A DNA stretch of 5,414 nt from Acidobacteriota bacterium (GTDB lineage: Bacteria > Acidobacteriota > Terriglobia > UBA7540): the NCBI GenBank assembly GCA_021789565.1, contig JAJYJL010000689.1:1-5414 (forward strand). The letters run 5' to 3'. Both the position numbers and the translations under genes were made by a program. Under the pieces are notes generated by a model. The model saw only the letters and a list, made by a program, of their open reading frames with translations. It had not been told where the DNA came from and searched no databases. This document shows, in pieces, positions 1 through 5,348 of this stretch; within the stretch, counting starts at the first letter, position 1, and every line of letters starts with the position of its first letter.

Positions 1-163
1 TGACCTGTTCGCCGGTTTTCGGGTCCCTGAACTCCCGTGTTCCCTGGGCCAGGCCCACAAAGTTTTCGACAGTTTTCGGCGCATGTTCCGGATAGAGCCG
101 GCACGTCATGGTTCCGGCAGAGGTTTCGATAATGGCATGAAGCCCGGGTTCAAGTTTTTCCAT
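1..163 (-). CDS. Peptidyl-prolyl cis-trans isomerase, cyclophilin type (N-terminal 54 codons, cut by window edge)
   Basis: Cyclophilins catalyse cis-trans isomerisation of Xaa-Pro bonds during protein folding. The reading frame opens at an ATG (161-163 on the plus strand), preceded on the minus strand by AGGAGA about five bases upstream, a strong ribosome binding site. The visible protein starts MEKLEPGLHAIIETSAG, followed by the first beta strands and then APKTVENFVGLAQGT at about residues 28-42, the helix signature of bacterial cyclophilins. The stretch DPKTGEQV that follows is typical of the larger-loop bacterial forms. The catalytic FHR..PGF block would lie beyond the window. There is no signal peptide or membrane segment in the visible part, so it is probably cytoplasmic. 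It lies 96 bases downstream of a second cyclophilin gene on the same strand and is probably co-transcribed with it. Family assignment is firm; completeness cannot be judged. Confidence 0.9.
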   Translation of the reverse strand, partial: MEKLEPGLHAIIETSAGTMTCRLYPEHAPKTVENFVGLAQGTREFRDPKTGEQV

Positions 164-259
164 TGGTTCTCCTGTTCTCATTGCTGAGATATGTTTTCGG
201 ATATTGGCATCCGCAGAGGCGCTCTGGCCCGCTGCGCCGCGGGACGGGGTACAACGGGA
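164..259 (-). other. Spacer between the two cyclophilin genes, with small competing hairpins
   Basis: The 96 bases between the cyclophilin genes code for nothing I recognise. They hold three short perfect inverted repeats: 198-202 with 209-213, 218-222 with 234-238, and 228-232 with 239-243. The last two overlap, so they cannot form together. None is followed by a T tract on the minus strand, so I do not call a terminator. The ribosome binding site of the downstream gene sits at the low-coordinate end (about 169-174). Read-through from the upstream cyclophilin is the simplest reading. Confidence 0.4.
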
Positions 260-979
260 TTAAGGTGCCGATTCCGAAACCGTCGCCGACTTGATGTGAT
301 CGAGTTTGGGGAAGTTCGCGGCGAGGTACGTTTCGCCCTGGTTCTGAATCAGTTGCTGGTCGGGGCCGTTTCCCATCGGAGCGCCTTCGCCGTACCCGCT
401 ATAGAAGCTTTGGGCGACGTTCATTCCCTGGGTGACGGCGCCAAAGGGCGAAAAGCCCTGTGCGTCGAGGCTCCTGTTGTCTGCCAGGTTGATGAAGACC
501 TGCGTCGTGCGTGTACCCGGCCCGGCCGTGGCGAAAGTGACGGTGCCCGCCGTGTTGCCCTGTTTTACGGGATCGTCCTGGATGTCGGCATCGTGCCACA
601 CTGCAGAAACTTTCGGGTCCGCGCTGATGCCGAACTGGACGATGAAGCCGGGGATCACGCGGAAAAAGCTCGCGTTGTTGAAGAAGCCGTTTTTGACCAG
701 GTTGTAGAAGCGGTCAGCTCCAAGAGGCGCCCAGTCCCGCGTGACTTTAATGACAAACGAGCCCTTTGTTGTATCAAACTTTGCCCAGTAGACATCCGGA
801 GCTTTTTCTGTGAGCGAGGTGGGCTGCAGGAGCGAGGGCGAACCCGCAGGCGCCATCTTCGCGGCTTCCGGCGGCGCTTCAACGGGCTTGGGGGCTTGCC
901 TGGAACGCTGATAGAGAATCACTCCGATCACCACCACCACAATAGCCAACGCGATCAGGGTCAGAGTACGTTTTGTCAT
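260..979 (-). CDS. Membrane-anchored cyclophilin-type peptidyl-prolyl cis-trans isomerase
   Basis: A 239-residue protein. Residues 5-23 form one hydrophobic segment after a short basic N-terminus (MTKR), followed by a Pro/Ala-rich linker (about 27-60); this suggests an N-in anchor with the enzyme domain in the periplasm. The cyclophilin domain spans about 64-230. The core motif FFRVIPGFIVQFG (105-117) carries the catalytic Arg107 with Phe112 and Gln115; RTTQVFINL (157-165) supplies the Gln160/Phe162 pair; LDAQGFSPFG (171-180) is the last conserved loop. The position matching Trp121 of human cyclophilin A appears to be Ser170, as expected of cyclosporin-insensitive bacterial forms. The C-terminal YGEG...GP...I...G..YL..FP.LD.I pattern marks a recognisable sub-clade. 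The ATG start has GGAGA about nine bases upstream. The gene lies between ino1 (193 bases upstream) and a second cyclophilin (96 bases downstream). The long plus-strand ORF opposite it is a shadow. Confidence 0.93.
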   Translation of the reverse strand: MTKRTLTLIALAIVVVVIGVILYQRSRQAPKPVEAPPEAAKMAPAGSPSLLQPTSLTEKAPDVYWAKFDTTKGSFVIKVTRDWAPLGADRFYNLVKNGFFNNASFFRVIPGFIVQFGISADPKVSAVWHDADIQDDPVKQGNTAGTVTFATAGPGTRTTQVFINLADNRSLDAQGFSPFGAVTQGMNVAQSFYSGYGEGAPMGNGPDQQLIQNQGETYLAANFPKLDHIKSATVSESAP

Positions 980-1172
980 GGGTATCGGTCTCCGTAGGGC
1001 TGAATTCAGCGAGAGCCTGCATTCTGGCAGGGAAAAGTCCTGTAGCCAGACGCCTCGCCAACTAAGCTTGCTCGCTATTTTGAAATATCAATTATCCGGG
1101 TGTCCGCAAGGCTTTGTCAAAGGCGATTTCTCGCCGGGCAAGCCCCGCGGACATCTTCTCTTTTGTCGGTTA
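980..1172 (-). other. Intergenic spacer between ino1 and the membrane cyclophilin
   Basis: These 193 bases hold no gene. On the minus strand they contain a possible weak terminator close behind ino1 (1119-1135), a perfect 12-base palindrome GCTGAATTCAGC at 999-1010 in the cyclophilin leader, and a short hairpin at 1016-1020/1027-1031. No promoter with good -35 and -10 boxes stands out, so whether the cyclophilin has its own promoter or relies on read-through from ino1 is open. Confidence 0.4.
1119..1135 (-). terminator. Possible weak terminator after ino1
   Basis: On the minus strand, 38 bases past the ino1 stop codon, GGCGA-GAAA-TCGCC forms a perfect five-base-pair stem closed by a GNRA-type tetraloop and followed by TTTG. 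The stem is short and the T tract has only three bases, so termination would be partial at best. It could instead be a transcript-stabilising 3' hairpin. Confidence 0.3.
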
Positions 1173-2498
1173 TCAGTCGTAGTACTCGAGACCGAGGTGA
1201 GTAATCAGTTCCTCTCCTCGCAGATAGCGCAAAGTGTTTTTGAGTTTGATGAGCTGGATGAAAAGATCGTGCTCGGGATAGAGGTTGGGTGCGCACATCG
1301 GACTCTTGAAATAGAAGGAGAGCCACTCCTGGATTCCCTTGCGCGCCATTTCAGGGCAACGCTTGGCCAGGTCCATAAAGAGCACAAGGTCCAGGACGAT
1401 CGGCGCGGCAAGGATGGAGTCGCGGCAAAGGAAGTCGATCTTGACCTGCATGGGATAGCCGAGCCAGCCGAAGATATCGATGTTGTCCCAGCCTTCCTTG
1501 TTGTCGCCGCGCGGCGGATAGTAGTTGATGCGCACCTTGTGGTAGAAATCCTTGTAGAGTTCGGGATAAATGTCGGGCTGCAGAATGTATTCCAGCACCG
1601 ACAACTTGCTTTCTTCCTTGGTGCGGAACGATTCCGGATCGTCGAGCACCTCTCCATCGCGGTTGCCCAGGATGTTGGTTGAAAACCAGCCATTCACTCC
1701 GATCAGGCGTGCCTTGAGGCCGGGAGCAATGATGGTTTTCATCAGCGTCTGGCCGGTCTTGAAGTCCTTTCCGCAGATGGGTGCGTTGTTCTCAATGGAC
1801 AATTGATGCAGTGCGGGTATGTCAGCGGTGAGATTGGGAGCGCCGTTGGCGAAGGGAATGCCCAGTTTCAGCGCCGCATAGGCGTAAATCATGCTGGGAG
1901 CGATGCCGGGATCCGAGGCGCGCAGACCTTTTTCGAATGAGGCAATGGATTGATGCACCGGACCAGGCTTCATGAAGATTTCCGTTGACCCGCACCAGAT
2001 GATCACCATCCGGCTTGCGCCGCTTTTCTCGCGGAAGGCCTGCATGTCCTCCATGAGCTGTTTGGCGAGGTCCATCTTCGTTTTGCCGCGCTTGACGTTG
2101 GACCCGTTCAGTCTTTTTACATACTTGCGGTTGAACACGGCCGGAAGAGGTCGGATCTCCTCAAGGAAGTCCTTCACCGCGTCGAGATGGGCAGGTTCCA
2201 GGACGCCGGCCTTCATCGCTGCCTGATAGCAGTTGTCCGGGAAGATGTCCCAGCCGGAAAAGACCATGTCTTCGAGTCCCGCAAGGGGAACAAAGTCCTT
2301 GATCAGCGGAGTTCGTTTTTCCGTGCGTTTTCCCAGCCGGATGGTCCCCATCTGTGTGAGCGAGCCGATAGGGCTGGCCATGTTTCGGCGAATCGCCTCA
2401 ACTCCGGCGATAAAGGTGGTGGCTACCGCCCCCATCCCGCAGGTCATCACGCCCAGTTTTCCTTCGGGCTTGGTAATTTGAATAGTTTTCTTAGCCAA
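1173..2498 (-). CDS. ino1: Inositol-3-phosphate synthase (myo-inositol-1-phosphate synthase)
   Basis: Converts D-glucose 6-phosphate to 1D-myo-inositol 3-phosphate using enzyme-bound NAD(+) (EC 5.5.1.4), the first committed step to inositol, inositol lipids and inositol-based solutes; cytoplasmic. The 441 residues show the Rossmann glycine motif GMGAVATTFIAGV (21-33), GKDFKTGQT (243-251), LGNRDGEVL (277-285, matching the family GNNDG motif), FRTKEESK (291-298), GDNKEGWD (331-338) and DSILAAPIVLDL (360-371). By remembered comparison with the yeast enzyme, the active-site lysines correspond to the FRTKEESK block (K294/K298), K334 and K398 in the YFKSP segment. Length lies between short actinobacterial/archaeal forms and eukaryotic forms above 500 residues. 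The start is TTG: AAAGGA stands seven bases upstream, an in-frame TGA lies just before it, and no ATG or GTG occurs before the conserved N-terminus. The large plus-strand ORF over its 3' part is a shadow. What uses the inositol phosphate is not visible here. Confidence 0.95.
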   Translation of the reverse strand: MAKKTIQITKPEGKLGVMTCGMGAVATTFIAGVEAIRRNMASPIGSLTQMGTIRLGKRTEKRTPLIKDFVPLAGLEDMVFSGWDIFPDNCYQAAMKAGVLEPAHLDAVKDFLEEIRPLPAVFNRKYVKRLNGSNVKRGKTKMDLAKQLMEDMQAFREKSGASRMVIIWCGSTEIFMKPGPVHQSIASFEKGLRASDPGIAPSMIYAYAALKLGIPFANGAPNLTADIPALHQLSIENNAPICGKDFKTGQTLMKTIIAPGLKARLIGVNGWFSTNILGNRDGEVLDDPESFRTKEESKLSVLEYILQPDIYPELYKDFYHKVRINYYPPRGDNKEGWDNIDIFGWLGYPMQVKIDFLCRDSILAAPIVLDLVLFMDLAKRCPEMARKGIQEWLSFYFKSPMCAPNLYPEHDLFIQLIKLKNTLRYLRGEELITHLGLEYYD

Positions 2499-2505
2499 TT
2501 TGCAG

Positions 2506-2511
2506 TCCTTT
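2506..2511 (-). promoter_or_regulatory. Ribosome binding site of ino1 that supports the TTG start
   Basis: On the minus strand AAAGGA lies seven bases before TTG (2496-2498). The reading frame is closed by TGA a few codons upstream, and the next in-frame ATG is at residue 18, inside the conserved glycine-motif region. TTG is therefore the only reasonable start. Confidence 0.75.
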
Positions 2512-2631
2512 CAGTTAAATCGTGAAAATCATAAAAGGAAAGTTGCCATCTTGTTCTAAACGTGCGAAAATTGCAATCCCTTTCGGCGATCCGGGAATGG
2601 GATGGAGAGCCCGTTCACTTCCTGAAGATTC

Positions 2632-2660
2632 ATAATAACCGTCTTAACGGGGGTTGGAAA
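2632..2660 (-). promoter_or_regulatory. Candidate sigma-70-type promoter for ino1
   Basis: On the minus strand TATTAT (2632-2637, five of six matches to the -10 consensus) follows TTTCCA (2655-2660, four of six to the -35 consensus) with a 17-base spacer. It would give a leader of roughly 125 bases. A small inverted repeat, CCGT-CTTA-ACGG, lies inside the spacer and could be an operator, though four base pairs is little. Found by eye only. Confidence 0.35.
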
Positions 2661-2819
2661 AGAATTTCGCAACGATGGGAACCTCCGGGTAATAATGTGC
2701 AGGGTACCGATAAATGGTAAGCTATCAGCAGGTACTTATGGTCCTGTTTTTGCATCTAAGTGACAAAGGGGCTTGTACTTCGCAAGGTGGTGGCTAGAAA
2801 GGGAGTCATAAGTTTTTTC

Positions 2820-2848
2820 TTGCAATGTTCAGCAAGACTTGGTATTTG
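2820..2848 (+). promoter_or_regulatory. Weak candidate promoter for the TPR gene
   Basis: TTGCAA (2820-2825) and TATTTG (2843-2848) are 17 bases apart, with a TG just upstream of the -10-like box. The -10 match is poor (three of six). It would give a leader of about 140 bases. Other placements in this region are nearly as likely. Confidence 0.2.
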
Positions 2849-2978
2849 GAGATATGCTCCAGACGGAAGGGGTCCGGCCGGCCAAGTGACTGGGCGGGAC
2901 ACTGCGAGTTTTCCGCGGCGTACTCGGACCTGGTGCCGAAGACGCCTTTTGGGCCCGGTATTCAAAACCCACGAACAA

Positions 2979-2983
2979 GAGGT
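2979..2983 (+). promoter_or_regulatory. Ribosome binding site that sets the TPR gene start at 2993
   Basis: GAGGT lies nine bases before the ATG at 2993. That ATG opens directly into a textbook signal peptide. The in-frame ATG at 2825 would add 56 residues with no secretion signal and no ribosome binding site, so it is rejected. Confidence 0.7.
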
Positions 2984-2992
2984 AGCTTTACA

Positions 2993-4360
2993 ATGAAGAA
3001 AACGACTGTGCTTTTCAGCATGATCATGCTAGCTGGTTTCGTCAGCCTGCCAAGCTCATCGCAAGCAGCTGTCAGATCACAGGGAGCGGCGATGTCCTCT
3101 GCTGCGGCGTCACCGGCGCCAATGCCAGCCGCGCCCCAGGCGAAGACCCCTCAATGGAAGAGCCGAGCCGAATATGACGCCTTTCAGGCCTTTGTCAAGG
3201 AAACCGATGCGAAGAAGAGAATTCCTCTGATTCAGGCGTTTATTCAGAAGTACCCGCAGTCCGACTTTCTCGCAAATGCGTATGTGGCTGAAATGCAGAC
3301 GTACGTCCAACTTAGCCAGACCAGCGAAGCGATCGCATCGGCAAAGAAAGCGGTCGGCATCGACCCTAACAATCTGGATGCGCTGTCCTATCTCTGCCTC
3401 GTTTTTCCGTACACATTCAAGCCTTCAGATTCGAACGCCGCAGCGGAATTGACGCAGACTGCTGAATATGCCCAGCACGGGTTGGAGGCCCTTCAGAACC
3501 TGCAGAAACCTGCTGGTGTGACTGAAGAACAGTTTGAAGAGTACGTGAAACCCAAGACCAAGCGGGCTGTTTTCAATACCGCCGCCGGCTTTGTCGCCAT
3601 GCAACAAAAGAACTATAACCAGGCGATCAAGTCTTTAGAGGCTGCCGGACAGGATGATCCCAACAATTTCCTGATTTATTCGTTTCTTGGGCAGTCTTAT
3701 TACAATGAGACTCCGCGCGACGTCAACAAGGCCATCTGGAACTTTGCGCGCGCCACGGCACTGGCGGAGGCCAGCAACAGCCCGAACGCGGCTGAGCTAA
3801 AAAAACTTTATAGCTCCGTATACGAGGCCCAGCACGGCTCCAACGCCGATGAGGACAAGGTCCTTGCGCAAGCCAAGGCTTCCTCAACCATGCCGGCGGA
3901 CTTTGCCGTTGCTCCTCCGCCGCAGCATGCTGCCACCGGCAATCCTAACCTTGACGCGTTTTACAAGATCGAGGACGCCCTAGTGGTGGGCGGCGACACG
4001 GCACAGCAAAACTGGTCGCAGTTGAAAGGTCAGCCGCTGGGGCTCGTGGGCCATGTTGAGAGCGTGGAACCCGGGACTGACGCAAACACTTATCAGGTGC
4101 GTGTTGACATCACTCCCCAGTCACAAAGCGCACAAGGCACCTACGACATCGTTCTGCTGGACTCCCAGCCGAACACCAAGTACCTGCAGCCCGGCGACCC
4201 GCTCCGTTTCCAGGGGACGCTTGACTCCTACGTAACTACGCCGAACTTTATCCTGACGCTTAGCGGTGCAAAAATTGATGATAGCGTTTTGAAGGCCGCC
4301 CAGGAAAAGGCAGCAGCAGCAGCTCAGAAGGCAAAGGAAGCTCATAGACCGCGGAAGTGA
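2993..4360 (+). CDS. Secreted TPR-repeat protein with C-terminal OB-like domain, function unknown
   Basis: A 455-residue protein not recognised as a named family. Residues 1-25 form a signal peptide: MKK, a hydrophobic core to about 19, and a likely cleavage after SQA or QAA at 25-26. A low-complexity Ala/Pro/Ser linker follows (about 29-50). Helical TPR-like repeats cover about 57-280; the clearest units are near 97-127 (ending IDPNN) and 196-258 (with NYNQAIKSLEAA and DPNNFLIYSFLGQSYY). A second linker (about 291-317) leads to a beta-rich domain (about 318-428) with the pattern GQPLGLVGHVESV...YQVRVDI...YDIVLL...LQPGDPLRFQGTL...FILTLSGAKI, which resembles an OB fold; this is inference. The tail (433-455) is Ala/Lys-rich and charged. 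It is probably periplasmic, and TPRs suggest a protein-protein scaffold. The gene stands alone with its own terminator. Proteins of this style are common in Acidobacteriota; the exact role is unknown. Confidence 0.85.
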   Translation: MKKTTVLFSMIMLAGFVSLPSSSQAAVRSQGAAMSSAAASPAPMPAAPQAKTPQWKSRAEYDAFQAFVKETDAKKRIPLIQAFIQKYPQSDFLANAYVAEMQTYVQLSQTSEAIASAKKAVGIDPNNLDALSYLCLVFPYTFKPSDSNAAAELTQTAEYAQHGLEALQNLQKPAGVTEEQFEEYVKPKTKRAVFNTAAGFVAMQQKNYNQAIKSLEAAGQDDPNNFLIYSFLGQSYYNETPRDVNKAIWNFARATALAEASNSPNAAELKKLYSSVYEAQHGSNADEDKVLAQAKASSTMPADFAVAPPPQHAATGNPNLDAFYKIEDALVVGGDTAQQNWSQLKGQPLGLVGHVESVEPGTDANTYQVRVDITPQSQSAQGTYDIVLLDSQPNTKYLQPGDPLRFQGTLDSYVTTPNFILTLSGAKIDDSVLKAAQEKAAAAAQKAKEAHRPRK

Positions 4361-4442
4361 ATGGTTCGTTCGCCTTCTGGATACGCGACTGGAGATTCAG
4401 GGTAGATGGTTTAGCTTTGAACTCAGGCGGGAAGACAACGGG

Positions 4443-4502
4443 AAGCCCGGGTGTTCAGGTGGCTGCCATTTGGCAGACCGCTCGCAACGCCCGGGCTTTT
4501 TT
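4443..4502 (+). terminator. Strong intrinsic terminator of the TPR gene
   Basis: A 13-base-pair stem with one G-T wobble pairs 4443-4455 with 4486-4498 (core AAGCCCGGG/CCCGGGCTT) and runs into a T6 tract (4497-4502). The 30-base loop holds its own hairpin, CTGCC-ATTT-GGCAG (4463-4476). It lies 82 bases past the TPR stop codon. The minus strand has no T tract after the stem, so it should work in the plus direction only. Its T tract overlaps the stop codon of the convergent HTH gene. Confidence 0.85.
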
Positions 4503-4734
4503 ATTGGCGCAATCTTCTTCGGCGTTTTGGTTTGTGGTCAAGGTCTAATACAACGATCTTGCGGGTCAGAGTGTTGCGGTGAATGTGCAAGTCCCTGGCT
4601 GCCTTGCACAAGTTTCCGTTATTCTTTTCCAGGATTTTCCTGATAAATCTCTTTTCAAACTCGGAAACAGCGTCCTCATAAAGGATGCCGTGTTCGATCA
4701 TTTGATCGACGAGAGCGTCAAGCTGGTCTTTCAC
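4501..4734 (-). CDS. Small Fis-family helix-turn-helix DNA-binding protein
   Basis: A 77-residue protein made almost only of a Fis-type (HTH_8) DNA-binding domain. A helical N-terminal part (1-37, with YEDAVSEFEKRFI at 19-31) precedes the helix-turn-helix at about 41-60, where AARDLHIHRNTLTRK carries the family pattern A..L.I.R.TL.RK. The C-terminus is strongly basic (KPKRRRR, 68-74). There is no AAA+ or receiver domain, unlike the sigma-54 activators that share this HTH. I chose the GTG at 4732-4734 because GGAG lies seven bases upstream. An alternative GTG at 4765-4767 would add 11 residues and overlap cvpA by 17 bases. The gene follows cvpA by 16 bases and is probably in the same operon as cvpA and the purC-like gene. 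It is likely a regulator or nucleoid-type protein; its targets are unknown. Family call firm, start moderately sure. Confidence 0.82.
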   Translation of the reverse strand: MKDQLDALVDQMIEHGILYEDAVSEFEKRFIRKILEKNNGNLCKAARDLHIHRNTLTRKIVVLDLDHKPKRRRRLRQ

Positions 4735-4750
4735 CGAGCCACTCCGATAT

Positions 4751-5326
4751 TCAATGTTTCGCTTCACCTGCTGAGCGGGCCTGCATGGCTTTCCTGTCGG
4801 CTTCGCCCAACACCTTCTTAAATGCGTCAAACCCGGTCAGGAAGCCGTTTCTCATGTTTCTGGGCATTGCCAGGGCGATCACTCTGGAGCCTGTGACGAA
4901 ATAGGGCGCCAGAACGGACTTTTCCATTGCCGCCTGCTGGATGGCAAACGTCATCATTACCAGCAGCAGAACACAGTCAACCAGCAATCCGCGAGCAAGG
5001 CCAAAGATTCCTCCCAGAAAACGGTCGAACCATTGCAATTGCACTTTCCTGATCAATTTTCCTGCAATAACCGCTATCAGTGCCCCGGTCACCATGACGG
5101 CGAAGAAGATCAGGATAAAACTGACCCCAAGTGCCACTCCGCGGCTTCGCGTGAAACCCGCCAGCAGAGGAGCCAGACGCTCGTAGTTCAGTGCAGCGAT
5201 AATCAGCGCCGCGATCGCCGACGCCAGGGAAATCAGTTCTGCGACAAAGCCTTTCCGTATGGCCGTCAAGGCCGATAAAACAATGATGATGACCAGAACC
5301 CAGTCAAGCCAGTTCCAGTTTGCCAT
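4751..5326 (-). CDS. cvpA: CvpA family inner-membrane protein
   Basis: A 191-residue integral membrane protein with four predicted membrane segments at about 7-22, 26-46, 64-88 and 104-129, then a soluble, mostly helical, charged C-terminus. Family features are the N-terminal NWLDWVLV (5-12), the RKGF turn (24-27) with a following helix, and the glycine-rich LGGIFGLARGLLV (104-116). CvpA was named for its role in colicin V production in E. coli, where it is co-transcribed with purF; related proteins are linked to envelope homeostasis. Its biochemical role is not settled. The ATG start has a modest GAGAG four bases upstream. It begins 22 bases after the end of a purC-like gene and stops 16 bases before a Fis-type HTH gene, so the three look like one operon. 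Length is in the normal family range. Confidence 0.9.
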   Translation of the reverse strand: MANWNWLDWVLVIIIVLSALTAIRKGFVAELISLASAIAALIIAALNYERLAPLLAGFTRSRGVALGVSFILIFFAVMVTGALIAVIAGKLIRKVQLQWFDRFLGGIFGLARGLLVDCVLLLVMMTFAIQQAAMEKSVLAPYFVTGSRVIALAMPRNMRNGFLTGFDAFKKVLGEADRKAMQARSAGEAKH

Positions 5327-5348
5327 GTTGCTCTCGGGCCGTTCAGAA

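Larger units (their letters stand above)
2499..2992. promoter_or_regulatory. Divergent intergenic region between ino1 and the TPR gene
   Basis: These 494 bases separate two divergent genes and should carry both promoters. I find no credible coding sequence: the short ORFs on both strands lack ribosome binding sites and recognisable protein features. Candidate promoters are listed separately. The half near the TPR gene (about 2860-2965) is GC-rich with several short palindromes, for example GGCCGGCC and CCGCGG, and could form structure in a leader RNA. I cannot match it to any known riboswitch or RNA family. Confidence 0.5.

Noticed and set aside
191..997. Long plus-strand ORF of 268 codons opposite the anchored cyclophilin
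   Set aside because: It mirrors the cyclophilin gene, is rich in Arg/Gly with no domain, and the opposite strand encodes a clear enzyme.
978..1682. Plus-strand ORF of 234 codons
   Set aside because: It lies mostly over the 3' part of ino1, has no family features, and is explained as a shadow.
1205..1693. Minus-strand ORF of 162 codons inside ino1
   Set aside because: A different frame of the same region, Ser/Arg/Thr-rich, while the ino1 frame carries all the motifs.
2825..2992. N-terminal extension of the TPR protein by 56 residues
   Set aside because: It would bury the signal peptide; the ATG at 2993 has a good ribosome binding site.
2760..2996. Plus-strand ORF of 78 codons (GTG start) before the TPR gene
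   Set aside because: No ribosome binding site, no hydrophobic or domain pattern, and it runs into the TPR gene start.
4309..4323. GCA triplet repeat near the 3' end of the TPR gene
   Set aside because: Only four to five units, in frame, and it encodes the Ala-rich tail; too short to argue for phase variation.
4357..4548. Plus-strand ORF of 63 codons after the TPR gene
   Set aside because: It spans the strong terminator, has no family features and no clear ribosome binding site.
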